From Myxococcales bacterium (GTDB lineage: Bacteria > Myxococcota_A > Polyangia > Polyangiales > Polyangiaceae), in the NCBI GenBank assembly GCA_005777185.1, contig SXNL01000178.1, positions 1-36,730 of the forward strand: a DNA stretch of 36,730 nucleotides. The letters are read 5' to 3'. Positions 26,753 through 34,631 of the stretch are shown one piece after another. The position numbers were made by a program, and so were the translations under genes. The notes under the pieces are model-generated. The model made no database searches. It worked only from the letters and a program-made list of their open reading frames with translations, and had not been told where the DNA came from. Each line of letters opens with the position of its first letter. Positions within the stretch are counted from its first letter, which is position 1.

Positions 26753-26865
26753 GCCGCCTGGCTCGCGGAAGGCGTGAAGGTGGAACATGCCGCCGGCTCG
26801 CGCACGCTCGGGGGCGCCGCGGCACGCTACGCCGCCGCCTTCGTCTGTTCAGCCGTCCGGCACCC

Positions 26866-26893
26866 TTGTCTTTGTGCCCCGGGCAAGTAGAAG
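26866..26893 (+). promoter_or_regulatory. Candidate scpA promoter
   Basis: TTGTCT (26866-26871) and TAGAAG (26888-26893) are spaced by 16 nt; each matches four of six consensus bases. The -10 ends 7 nt before the scpA GTG, so the mRNA could be leaderless, although AGGGG within this stretch could also serve as a close ribosome site. Confidence 0.3.
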
Positions 26894-26900
26894 GGGCACC

Positions 26901-27710
26901 GTGTCCGAGCCCGAGACCATCGACGCAGGCGAGCGCGCCTACCACGTCCGCCTCCCCGACGGAGGCTTCGAGGGTCCGCTCGACCTCCTCCTCTACCTCT
27001 GCCAGAAGCACGAGCTCGACATCCTCGACATCCCCATCGCGTTCGTGACCGAGAAGTACCTCGAGTACATCGCGGTCATGACGCTGATGGACCTCGACCT
27101 CGCCGCCGACTACCTCGTCATGGCGGCGACCCTTGCGCACATCAAGTCGAAGATGCTCCTCCCGGCTCCCCCCCCGGGCCAGGAGGACGACACGATCGGC
27201 GAGCTCGAGGAGGATCCGCGCGAGGCCCTCATCCGCCGGCTCCTCGAGTACCAGAAGTACAAGAAGGCGGGCGAGGAGCTCCAGGCGCGCGGCGTGGCCG
27301 GGCGTGACGTGTTCCTACGCGGCGCGCCGGCGGGCGACGCGGACCCGGGCCCGGCGCCCCTCGCGGAGATCCCGCTGTTCCGGCTGGTCGAGGCGTTCGG
27401 GGCGGTGCTCGCTCGCACCAAGGTACGCATCTCGCACGACGTCGTCGCCGATCGGATCTCCATCAACGATCGCATCCACGAGCTCGCCGATCTCCTGCGC
27501 GTCCGGCCCAGGGTGGCCTTCGACGAGCTGTTCTCCGAGGGCGCGACGCGCTCCGAGCTCGTGATAACGTTCCTGGCGCTCCTCGAGATGACCCGCCTCA
27601 AGATGACGCGGCTCTCGCAGGAAGGCCCGGACGCCCCCCTCCTCGTCGAGATGGCGACCGGGCCCGCCGATCCCGGCGTCGAGCGGACAGACCAGGTGGA
27701 GCCCCCGTGA
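26901..27710 (+). CDS. scpA: Segregation and condensation protein A
   Basis: The 269-residue protein matches ScpA, the kleisin subunit that bridges the SMC heads for chromosome segregation. The N-terminal kleisin helix region is clear (FEGPLDLLLYLCQKHELDIL, DIPIAFVTEKYLEYI, DLAADYLVMAATLAHIKSKM) and the C terminus has the winged-helix segment (RPRVAFDELFSEGATRSELV, ITFLALLEMTRLK). GTG 26901 starts just before the conserved domain. The stop overlaps the scpB start as GTGA, so the two partners are translated together, as is usual for this pair. The gene is divergent from the molybdoenzyme gene with a 169-bp gap. Confidence 0.97.
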   Translation: MSEPETIDAGERAYHVRLPDGGFEGPLDLLLYLCQKHELDILDIPIAFVTEKYLEYIAVMTLMDLDLAADYLVMAATLAHIKSKMLLPAPPPGQEDDTIGELEEDPREALIRRLLEYQKYKKAGEELQARGVAGRDVFLRGAPAGDADPGPAPLAEIPLFRLVEAFGAVLARTKVRISHDVVADRISINDRIHELADLLRVRPRVAFDELFSEGATRSELVITFLALLEMTRLKMTRLSQEGPDAPLLVEMATGPADPGVERTDQVEPP

Positions 27711-29191
27711 CAGAGCGCGAAGACAAGGAAGACAAGAAGCAGAAGGGCGGCAAGAAGGCGGAGAGGCCGTCGAAGCCCGCGGCCGCCAAGGGGTCAGGCG
27801 CGAAGGCCCGGAAGGTCTCGCGAAAGGCGACGCCCCAGGCGCCCGCGGCCGAGCCCGAGCCGGTGCCCGCCGCGGATCCCGCCAGGATGCAGGAGAGCGA
27901 GCCGCCGTCGTCGGGCCTGTTCCCGCCGATGCCGACCGACGATCCCGTCATCTCGAACATCCCGGAGGATCTCGAGATGACCGTGAACCTCTCCGGGGAT
28001 CTCTTCCGGCTCCCCGGGCGTGACGATCTCGAGGGCCCCACGCAGACGTTTCTCCCCGACGACATGAGCCGCGCGCTCGATCGCATCCGCGCCGCGCGCG
28101 AGAACGGCTCCGCCGCGCAGACGCTCGACGCCTCTGGGGCGGACGCGGAGGACGAGGGCGACCTGTCCGTTCAGGGTGACGACGAGCAGGACGGCGGAGT
28201 CGTCGACGACGCCGCCGAGACCGTGGCGCTCTCGGGTCGCGACGTGGCTGGTCGCGACATGGCTGGTCGCGACGTGGCGGATCGCGCCGTGGCCCGCGCT
28301 CACCTCAAGGGGCTCCTCGAGGCCATCGTCTTCGTCGCCGATGCGCCCATGAAGACGGGCGAGATCGCGCGCGCCGCTTCTGCGCCCGTCCAGGAGGTGA
28401 GGCCGCTCCTCGGGGAGCTACGCGCGGAGTACTCGCTCCGCGGCGTCCACCTCGACGAGGTCGCGGGGGGCTGGCTCTTCCGCACGGCGGCCGTCTACGC
28501 GCCGTTCGTGCGCGACGTCACGGGCAAGAAGCCGGTGCGCCTCTCGCGCGCGCAAGTCGAGACGCTCGCGATCGTGGCCTACCGGCAGCCGATCACGCGG
28601 CCGGAGGTGGACGAGATCCGGGGTGTCGACTGCGGGCCTGTTCTCAAGCTGCTGCTCGAGCGCGATCTCGTGAGGATCCTCGGCAAGAAGGACGAGCCGG
28701 GTCGACCCATCCTCTACGGCACGACCGCCGAGTTCCTCGAGCTCTTCGGGCTGAAGTCACTGAAGGATCTCCCGACGCTGAAGGAGTTCACAGATCTGTC
28801 CGACGACTCACGCCGGGTGTACGAGGACGAGACCGGCGAGGGCGTCGAGGACGCCTACCTGCGCAGGGAGGCCGAGGGCGAGGCTGGCGAGCCCGCGCCC
28901 GGGGAGCCGCCTGCCGTCACCGACGACGCCGCGGCGCACGACGACGCCGTGAAGCCCGCCCCTGGCGGCGAGGAGACGACGGACGACGACGCCGTGAAGC
29001 CCGCCCCTGGCGGCGAGGAGACGACGGACGACGACGCCGTGAAGCCCGCCCCTGGCGGCGAGGAGACGACGGACGACGACGAGTTTCCCGAGGACTACGA
29101 CGACGACGACTTCGAGGACGACGACGACGACGACGACGCCGACGACGACGACGACGACGCCGAGGAAAAAGAAGAGGACAGCGGGTACTAG
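27707..29191 (+). CDS. scpB: Segregation and condensation protein B with long disordered extensions
   Basis: The 494-residue protein contains the ScpB core (about 197-385): ARAHLKGLLEAIVFVADAPM, two winged-helix domains, and the hallmark RLSRAQVETLAIVAYRQPIT with RGVDCGPVLKLLLERDLVRI. ScpB binds ScpA in the SMC condensin complex. The core is only about 190 residues, the size of a normal ScpB; here it is flanked by a Lys/Ala/Pro-rich N-terminal region, a 15-nt tandem repeat (GRDVA units, 28235-28279), and a very acidic C terminus with three exact 15-residue repeats (28940-29074) and an Asp run. The start GTG overlaps the scpA stop. The tails are probably disordered; the basic head and acidic tail could interact with DNA or with each other. 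Confidence 0.96.
   Translation: MTEREDKEDKKQKGGKKAERPSKPAAAKGSGAKARKVSRKATPQAPAAEPEPVPAADPARMQESEPPSSGLFPPMPTDDPVISNIPEDLEMTVNLSGDLFRLPGRDDLEGPTQTFLPDDMSRALDRIRAARENGSAAQTLDASGADAEDEGDLSVQGDDEQDGGVVDDAAETVALSGRDVAGRDMAGRDVADRAVARAHLKGLLEAIVFVADAPMKTGEIARAASAPVQEVRPLLGELRAEYSLRGVHLDEVAGGWLFRTAAVYAPFVRDVTGKKPVRLSRAQVETLAIVAYRQPITRPEVDEIRGVDCGPVLKLLLERDLVRILGKKDEPGRPILYGTTAEFLELFGLKSLKDLPTLKEFTDLSDDSRRVYEDETGEGVEDAYLRREAEGEAGEPAPGEPPAVTDDAAAHDDAVKPAPGGEETTDDDAVKPAPGGEETTDDDAVKPAPGGEETTDDDEFPEDYDDDDFEDDDDDDDADDDDDDAEEKEEDSGY
28235..28279 (+). repeat. 15-nt tandem repeat in scpB (3 units)
   Basis: Three copies of GGTCGCGACGTGGCT with two substitutions (28235-28249, 28250-28264, 28265-28279) encode GRDVA/GRDMA/GRDVA just before the ScpB core. 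The repeat keeps the reading frame. Confidence 0.85.
28940..29074 (+). repeat. 45-nt tandem repeat in scpB (3 units)
   Basis: Three essentially identical 45-nt units (28940-28984, 28985-29029, 29030-29074) encode DDAVKPAPGGEETTD three times in the acidic tail of ScpB. The near-identity suggests recent slippage or expansion; copy number likely varies between strains. Confidence 0.9.
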
Positions 29192-29254
29192 GCGGGCCCG
29201 GGGCGGGCCAGGGCGCTCCCCGGCTTCGGCTCGGCGTGCCCCATGCCGACCGTG

Positions 29255-29263
29255 TGCTATGCG
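29255..29263 (+). promoter_or_regulatory. Candidate extended -10 of the cytochrome c gene
   Basis: TGCTATGCG has the TGn extension and three of six hexamer matches, and ends 7 nt before ATG 29271. If used, the transcript would start at that ATG and the upstream ATG 29259 would not be transcribed. Confidence 0.25.
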
Positions 29264-30764
29264 TTCACCCATGTTCGTGGCCGCAGGTCCCCGTGGCGCG
29301 CTCCTCCCGCTCGCGCTCGTCGCGTGGGGGGCGCTGGCAGCGGCTTGCGGCAGCAAGTCGACCGCGCCCGGCGCCACGCCCTCCGGCGACGGTGGCGCGG
29401 CCGCGGACGCCGCCCCCGCGGACGCCGCCCCGCCGTCCTACCCGGTCGTGACCCTCCCCGCGGAGCCGCAGCGTGCGGGCGACCCGAAGAAGGGGTACCA
29501 GGCGCTCGTCAACGCACCCTACGTACCCTGCGGCATCCCCCGGAGCGCCTACGATCGCGTCTTCTCGGCCGCGCCCGCCGACAGCCGCCTCCCCGATCGC
29601 GATCCCGCCAGCGCCGCGCTCCCGTACAACTTCACGGCGTACACGACCAAGGAGGGCGTGGCGCTCGTCACGTCCAACTGCCTCTCCTGCCACGCGGGTC
29701 GCCTGCAGGGGAAGCTCGTCGTGGGCCTCGGCGACGCGGCTGGCGACTTCACCTCGCCCGTGGCCCAGCAGAAGCAGATCTTCGAGGCCGTCGGGCTCCT
29801 GCTCACCGATCCCAAGGAGATCGCCGAGTGGCAGAAATGGAAGGAGAGGGTGACGGTGGTCGCACCCTACAACCACCTCGACACGCGCGGCCCGAACCCG
29901 GCCGACGCGTTCACTGCGACCCTTTTCGCGCACCACGATCGGAAGACGCTCGCATGGCTCACCCAGCCCGCGCTCCCCGTCCCTCCGCCCCAGGATCTCC
30001 CCGTCGACGTGCCGCCCTGGTGGCGCATGGCGAAGAAGAACACGATGTTCTACGTGTCCGCCGGCCGCGGCGACCATGCGCGCCACATGATGACGGCGTC
30101 CATCCTCTGCATCTCGTCGGTGGCCGAGGCCGAGGCGATCGACGCGTGGTTCGGCGACGTGCGCGCGTACATCGCGAGCCTCGCGCCGCCGAAGTACCCG
30201 TTCCCGATCGACCAGGCCAAGGCCGCCCGTGGCAAGACCGTGTTCGACGCGACGTGCTCGCGTTGCCACGGCACGCACGGCGCGGGCGGCTCGTACCCCA
30301 ACCGGCTGATCTCGCTCCCCGAGATCGGCACCGACGGCCTCCTCGCGTCGGGGACCGCCCAGTTCGCGGGGCCGTTCGTGGAGTGGCACAACCAGAGCTT
30401 CTTCGGCCAGACCGCGCGCCTCGAGCCCCAGCAGGGCTACGTCGCGCCCCCGCTCGACGGGATCTGGGCGACGGCGCCGTTCCTCCACAACGGGAGCGTA
30501 CCCACGATCGCCGCCCTCCTCGACAGCACCAAGCGGCCCCGTTACTGGACGCGAACCTTCGACTCCAGCGACCTCGACCAGGTGGGTATCGGGTGGAACT
30601 TCACGGTCGTGGATCACGGCAAGGACGGCGAGTCCGACGGGAAGAAGAAGGCCGAGCTGTACGACACGACGCGCCCCGGCTACGGCAACGCCGGCCACAC
30701 CTTCGGCGACAGGCTGGGCGACGAGGATCGCGCGAGCGTGCTCGAGTACCTGAAGACGCTCTGA
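29259..30764 (+). CDS. Di-haem cytochrome c lipoprotein
   Basis: The 501-residue protein has a lipoprotein signal ending GALAAAC (Cys30) and an Ala/Asp/Pro linker, so it is a periplasmic, lipid-anchored protein. Two c-type haem sites are visible: CLSCH (141-145) and CSRCH (333-337). The C-terminal part has GIWATAPFLHNGSVPTI, a motif shared by di-haem peroxidase-like cytochromes, including the RoxA rubber-oxygenase relatives found in myxobacteria. Predicted role is electron transfer or an oxidase/peroxidase reaction; the substrate is unknown. The start has no ribosome site; an extended -10-like TGCTATGCG (29255-29263) overlaps ATG 29259, so ATG 29271 may be the real start. It converges with the membrane gene at 30765 with no gap. 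Confidence 0.88.
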   Translation: MRSPMFVAAGPRGALLPLALVAWGALAAACGSKSTAPGATPSGDGGAAADAAPADAAPPSYPVVTLPAEPQRAGDPKKGYQALVNAPYVPCGIPRSAYDRVFSAAPADSRLPDRDPASAALPYNFTAYTTKEGVALVTSNCLSCHAGRLQGKLVVGLGDAAGDFTSPVAQQKQIFEAVGLLLTDPKEIAEWQKWKERVTVVAPYNHLDTRGPNPADAFTATLFAHHDRKTLAWLTQPALPVPPPQDLPVDVPPWWRMAKKNTMFYVSAGRGDHARHMMTASILCISSVAEAEAIDAWFGDVRAYIASLAPPKYPFPIDQAKAARGKTVFDATCSRCHGTHGAGGSYPNRLISLPEIGTDGLLASGTAQFAGPFVEWHNQSFFGQTARLEPQQGYVAPPLDGIWATAPFLHNGSVPTIAALLDSTKRPRYWTRTFDSSDLDQVGIGWNFTVVDHGKDGESDGKKKAELYDTTRPGYGNAGHTFGDRLGDEDRASVLEYLKTL

Positions 30765-31226
30765 CTACACGACGTGCGGCAACACCAGCCACGCCACCGC
30801 GTAGACCGCGAGCGTGACCATCATGACCACGAGCACGTGCCGCATGAAGCTGTTCGACACGTCGAGGTCCGCCGGCGTGACGCGGGTCGGCGTCGGGCTG
30901 GTGATCGCGGCCTCGATGCGCGCGCGCGCCGCTGTCGCGCGCGTCAGATACCGGCGCACGACGACGCAGACGACCAGGCCGAGCACGATCTGCGCCACGA
31001 AGAACGTCGACACGACGACGATCGTCTGGTGGTTCTTGAGGTTCTCGCTCGCGGCCCTGGCGGTCCATGCGATGGCGGCGAGCATCACGGACAGGAAGAA
31101 CGTGAACCACCCCACCACCAGCTGGAAGAAGATCCGCGTGTCCATGCGGCCCTCGCGCAGCTCGGTCAGGAGAAGCTCGCGGTCGACGTGCGGCTCGCCG
31201 GCCGCGGGCTTCGTCTCGTCGGACAT
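30765..31226 (-). CDS. Small three-helix membrane protein
   Basis: The 153-residue protein has a charged N terminus (about 1-30) and three hydrophobic helices (IFFQLVVGWFTFFLSVMLAA; IVVVSTFFVAQIVLGLVVCV; VLVVMMVTLAVYAVAWLVLP), with basic residues after the second helix. I do not recognise a family. GAGAG precedes ATG 31226 by a few bases. Its stop codon (30767-30765) directly abuts the cytochrome c stop on the other strand, so the two genes are tail to tail with no spacer. The upstream 181 bases (31227-31407), shared with the CBS gene, show no clear promoter pair beyond a minus-strand TATGAC 9 nt before the ATG. Confidence 0.75.
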   Translation of the reverse strand: MSDETKPAAGEPHVDRELLLTELREGRMDTRIFFQLVVGWFTFFLSVMLAAIAWTARAASENLKNHQTIVVVSTFFVAQIVLGLVVCVVVRRYLTRATAARARIEAAITSPTPTRVTPADLDVSNSFMRHVLVVMMVTLAVYAVAWLVLPHVV

Positions 31227-31407
31227 CGCTCTCGCGTCATATCCCCGGGCTCCGCCCGTGTGCAACCCTTGCGTGCGCGCGCACCGTCCGCGGCTCGCCA
31301 GCCGGGCGACGACGATCCGTGCGTGCGAGCGGCCGGCGCGCGAACGGTCGGCGCGCCGTCGGGCACTCGGGCCGCTCCTTGCATGAAGGCAGCCGTGAGG
31401 TGACACC

Positions 31408-31869
31408 GTGAAACTGACCGCATCGCAGGTGATGACCCGTGACGTCCTCTCCGTGGGCCTCGACTGGCCGATGGAGCGGCTCCTCGATTTCCTCGTCGAC
31501 CACTCCATCTCCGGCGCGCCCGTCGTCGCCGACGACCATCGGCCGGTCGGCGTCGTATCCCTGACGGACGTCGCCCGTAACGGCGCTCTGCCCGCCTCCC
31601 GGGAGGTCCCCGCCTACTATCGAGCCGGGCTCGACCGCACCATGGCCCGCGAGGAGATGCGCGCCTTCCACGTCGACGCGCCCGCCGAGACCACGGTCCA
31701 GGATCTCATGACGCCCGTCGTGTTCAGCGTCGAGGAGGACGCCCCGGTCCAGGAGGTCGCCGAGGCGATGATCACGGGCCGGATCCACCGTGTGTTCGTC
31801 ACCCGGAAGGGGAAGATGATCGGCGTGATCTCCGCGATGGATCTCCTGCCGATCATCCGCGACATGTGA
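31408..31869 (+). CDS. Tandem CBS-domain protein
   Basis: The 153-residue protein consists of two CBS motifs (about 1-62: VMTRDVLSVGLDWPMERLLD...GVVSLTDVAR; about 95-153: DLMTPVVFSVEEDAPVQEVA...IGVISAMDLL) separated by a short helical insert, a Bateman module that binds adenosyl nucleotides. There is no attached enzyme, so it probably regulates a partner. GAGG lies 7 nt before GTG 31408. The gene is followed after 93 bases by the lipoprotein gene at 31963; shared transcription is possible but not shown. Confidence 0.92.
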   Translation: MKLTASQVMTRDVLSVGLDWPMERLLDFLVDHSISGAPVVADDHRPVGVVSLTDVARNGALPASREVPAYYRAGLDRTMAREEMRAFHVDAPAETTVQDLMTPVVFSVEEDAPVQEVAEAMITGRIHRVFVTRKGKMIGVISAMDLLPIIRDM

Positions 31870-31962
31870 TCGCCCGCGTGTGCGACGGGCCGCGAGCGCC
31901 CTGGCGCTCCCCGGGGCGGTTCCGCTCGCAACCGGCTGGCGGTCGCGGTATGGCGTGGGGCC

Positions 31963-33318
31963 ATGCCGCGCTCGTGCGCTCGCGCGCTCCCTCGTGCCTT
32001 CGCCGTCCTGCTCGCCGGTCTACCGGTGGCGTGCTCGAGCGTCGTGCCCGCCTCTGCATCCTCCGCGCCCCCGCCGTCGATCGCCTGGGTGAAGGGAGCG
32101 GCGGAGGCGGCGAACGGGCCGGCACTCGACATCGACCTCGTCGTGACGTGCGGATCCGACACGGCGCTCTACCTCGCGGAGCTCGCCGACACGTCCCCGC
32201 TCGCGGCCAGGGTGATGAAGGAGTGGGGCGACACGGTGGAGGGAGGCAAGTCGATCATGGCGAGCGGCGCCGTGGCGTCCGCCGGGCGGGTCGCCGGCAG
32301 CCTCCCCATGAACCACGTGTTCGGGGACGACCTCGGGATGGTCGTCGATCTCGATCCACCGTTCGCGCCGCTCGCGCGTCGCCTCGGCGCCGATGCGGGC
32401 GAGCTCGCGGACGGCCAGGTCCGCGCGGGCCTCTCGAGCGGCCTCGTGCCGCACTTGCCGCGGGCGCCGGGCCCCCCGACGGGCGAGCTGTACCGCGCGT
32501 CCGCCGATCGCGCGCTGGACCACGCGGGGTTCCAGCCGGGCTTCGACGAACCGCAGCCGGGCGATCGTGTGCTCGCGATGGGGCGCTTCGTCGTGGACTG
32601 TCGCCACGCGGATCATGGCACCGAGATCCACACGACGACCTTCCTCGCGTGGACGCACACCGAAGGCTCCCGCGCCACCACGCGGATGTTCTACAACCCC
32701 TACCGCGACACCGAGCTGTTCGCCCTCGACGCGACGAAGCTCGGGCTCGTCGACGATCAGGCGCGGCTCGGCACCGTGAGGCCGTTCCCGCGGGTCCTCG
32801 TGCAGCAGGTGATCGGCCTCGACACCGGCGCGGTCGACCGCCTGCGTTCGCTCGAGCTGGTCGACGCGGCGCGCGCCGCCCCCGCGGACTTCGTGGTGTG
32901 CGCCCCGGGGCCGAAGGAGAAGACCCTCGAGGTGCGGCACGACGTCGTGGTCCGTCGCGGCGCGGAGGTCACCATCACGCCGGACGCCACGACCGGCTGC
33001 GCCCGTGTCCACGCCGCGCCCGGCGCGTACCGCCCGGTCGACGTGGCGATCCGGAGCTGCTCCTTGCCGTGGAAGTCGGTGAACGAGATCCTCGCGGCGT
33101 CCGTGGGCAAGCCGATCGATCTTCGCAAGCTCATCGGCGACAATCTCTCCACGGACGCCGGCAAGGCCCGTCTCGCGCTGGATCCCGAGGCCGCGTGCGC
33201 CGACGCGCTGTCCGGCCCGCCGGTCACGGCGACGCCGGCGGGGCAGTCCGTGCGCGTCGACGACGCCCAGCCCTTCCCGTTCTACGGCGTGATCACGGCG
33301 GAGTGGACGAACCGGTAA
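31963..33318 (+). CDS. Lipoprotein of unknown function with DCxHxxxxTEIH motif
   Basis: The 451-residue protein has an export signal with a weak lipobox (GLPVAC, Cys24). The most recognisable element is MGRFVVDCRHADHGTEIHTT, close to the GRWVxDCGHxxxxTEIHPP motif I associate with uncharacterised secreted proteins of actinobacteria and myxobacteria; its Cys, His, Asp and Glu suggest a metal site, which is inference. A Ser/Ala linker precedes the folded part; the C-terminal half is beta-rich (VVVRRGAEVTITPDATTGCA). The next gene starts 6 nt after its stop, so cotranscription with the ChaN/TIKI-like and P450 genes is likely. No enzyme class can be assigned. Confidence 0.75.
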   Translation: MPRSCARALPRAFAVLLAGLPVACSSVVPASASSAPPPSIAWVKGAAEAANGPALDIDLVVTCGSDTALYLAELADTSPLAARVMKEWGDTVEGGKSIMASGAVASAGRVAGSLPMNHVFGDDLGMVVDLDPPFAPLARRLGADAGELADGQVRAGLSSGLVPHLPRAPGPPTGELYRASADRALDHAGFQPGFDEPQPGDRVLAMGRFVVDCRHADHGTEIHTTTFLAWTHTEGSRATTRMFYNPYRDTELFALDATKLGLVDDQARLGTVRPFPRVLVQQVIGLDTGAVDRLRSLELVDAARAAPADFVVCAPGPKEKTLEVRHDVVVRRGAEVTITPDATTGCARVHAAPGAYRPVDVAIRSCSLPWKSVNEILAASVGKPIDLRKLIGDNLSTDAGKARLALDPEAACADALSGPPVTATPAGQSVRVDDAQPFPFYGVITAEWTNR

Positions 33319-33323
33319 TACCG

Positions 33324-34631
33324 ATGCTCCTACCCCCGTTCCGGCGTCGCCGCGCACACCGGGCTGAAGCGCTTCAGCCGCGGCTGCCCATGCTCGTGCT
33401 GGGCGCCGTGGTCGTCATCGGTTGCGCGCGCCCGGCGCCTCCTCCGCGCGGCGAGGGCTGGGGGGCCTTCCCCGCGAACGCCGCGGAGGTGAGCCTCGCC
33501 CGCTCACGTCTCTCCCGGCGAGCTCCCTCGGTGTCGCGCGCTCCGGAGCTCGACGCCGCGGCGATCCGCTCGCACCCCGGCCTCCGCGGCCACGGGGCGA
33601 TCGCGGTGGGCTGGCCGCAGATCGCGGCGTGGCTGGATCGCGCCCTCGGCGGAGGGGGAGGGAAGGGGAGCTACCTCCTGTTCGGAGTCCACCACGACTC
33701 CGCAGGTCAGATGGACGCGGTCCGCCGCCTGATCGGACCGGGAGGCGTCCCCGGCCTGACGCACGTGTTCCTCGAGCAGATGCGGGGCGGCGGCCGCTGG
33801 GACGGCGCGCCGCCCGCGGACCAGGCGGGCGACGACGCGGCCCTCGCACGCTGGCTCGACACGGGCTCCGCCCGCGACTTCGCCGCGCTCGAGGCGGCCC
33901 AGGAGCTGCACGACTACGCCGCGTGGAAGTTCGGCTACGTCGACGGTGTCCTTGCCGTCGCCGCCGCCGCGCGCGCGCGCACGATCACGCTTCGCGGCTG
34001 CGACGCGCCGCGAGCCCTCCTCGACAAGAGCCACCTCCCCGAGGACGCCAAGCTGCGGGCGCGCGAGCTCCACTGCGGCATGGTCATGCGCCAGGCGCTC
34101 TCCCGCCGGACGGCGCCCGCGCGCGTCGCGCTCGCGTGGGGGCAGGCCCATCTCGAGCCCGGGGCTCTGGCGGCCGTGCTCCCCGAGGACGCGCGCGTCG
34201 TGACCGTGCACGTCGTGGGACAGCGCGCCGACGCGGATCGGGCCGCCACGGCGCTCGTCGCGAGGGAGCCCGTTCTGCTCCCGACAGGCGACGCGCAGGC
34301 GATCCTCCTCCTGCCGGAGCCCTGCGAGGCGGGTGTCGTCGACCGCGTGCGGCGCCCCCGCACCGAGGAGGACGATCCGCTCGGCGCGATCCTCGCCCAG
34401 ACGACCGAGCCCGCGTCGCTGTACGTGTCGACCGGGACCGCCGTCGCTCGGACCGACCTGCGCCCGGGCAGGGCCGTCCTCGTGACGCTCCCCGCCGGCG
34501 CGCACGCGTACGTGGTTCGCGCGACATCGCTAGCCATGGTCGGCAGCGTCGTCACGAGCGCGGACACGAGCGTATCGCTCCGCTTCGATCCCGGGCGCCG
34601 CACGACCGAGGTGGTACAATCGGGGCCATGA
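33324..34631 (+). CDS. ChaN/TIKI-like lipoprotein upstream of a P450
   Basis: The 435-residue protein has an N-terminal basic region and the lipobox VVIGC (Cys34). The mature domain resembles the ChaN/TraB/EreA group of predicted haem-binding or metal-dependent proteins: LLFGVHHDSAGQMDAVRRLI near the start, FLEQM, and ALAWGQAHLEPGALAAVLP later, equivalent to the two His motifs of that fold. This is a weak, motif-level assignment. The last 100 residues are a separate beta domain (ASLYVSTGTAVARTDLRPGR). ATG 33324 is used; ATG 33390 would give a more compact signal peptide and leave an 18-bp palindrome (33362-33379) in the leader. It overlaps the P450 start as ATGA, suggesting a coupled function, perhaps haem or substrate handling. 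Confidence 0.7.
   Translation: MLLPPFRRRRAHRAEALQPRLPMLVLGAVVVIGCARPAPPPRGEGWGAFPANAAEVSLARSRLSRRAPSVSRAPELDAAAIRSHPGLRGHGAIAVGWPQIAAWLDRALGGGGGKGSYLLFGVHHDSAGQMDAVRRLIGPGGVPGLTHVFLEQMRGGGRWDGAPPADQAGDDAALARWLDTGSARDFAALEAAQELHDYAAWKFGYVDGVLAVAAAARARTITLRGCDAPRALLDKSHLPEDAKLRARELHCGMVMRQALSRRTAPARVALAWGQAHLEPGALAAVLPEDARVVTVHVVGQRADADRAATALVAREPVLLPTGDAQAILLLPEPCEAGVVDRVRRPRTEEDDPLGAILAQTTEPASLYVSTGTAVARTDLRPGRAVLVTLPAGAHAYVVRATSLAMVGSVVTSADTSVSLRFDPGRRTTEVVQSGP
33362..33379. repeat. Perfect 18-bp palindrome
   Basis: GGCTGAAGCGCTTCAGCC is its own reverse complement. It lies within the first codons of the ChaN/TIKI-like gene, or in its leader if ATG 33390 is the start. It could be a dimeric operator; there is no loop, so it is a poor RNA terminator. 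Confidence 0.5.
34612..34620 (+). promoter_or_regulatory. Candidate extended -10 of the P450 gene
   Basis: TGGTACAAT is a TGn-extended -10 with five of six hexamer matches (TACAAT) ending 7 nt before the P450 ATG. It would give a leaderless P450 transcript starting inside the previous gene. No -35 is evident, as is allowed for extended -10 promoters. Confidence 0.4.

Noticed and set aside
25028-26890. 620-codon plus-strand open frame opposite the molybdoenzyme
   Set aside because: No recognisable domain; the minus strand has the [4Fe-4S] and molybdopterin motifs.
28940-29074. Tandem 45-nt repeats as a CRISPR array
   Set aside because: There are no spacers; units are contiguous, in frame and coding.
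29198-29223. CCGGGG...CCCCGG repeat after scpB as a terminator
   Set aside because: Only 6 bp with a 14-nt loop and no T-run in a GC-rich spacer; not distinguishable from chance.
31866-33323. N-terminal extension of the ChaN/TIKI-like frame over the 451-aa lipoprotein gene
   Set aside because: The extension is shadow-like and the lipoprotein frame on the same strand is clearly coding; the start is at 33324 or 33390.
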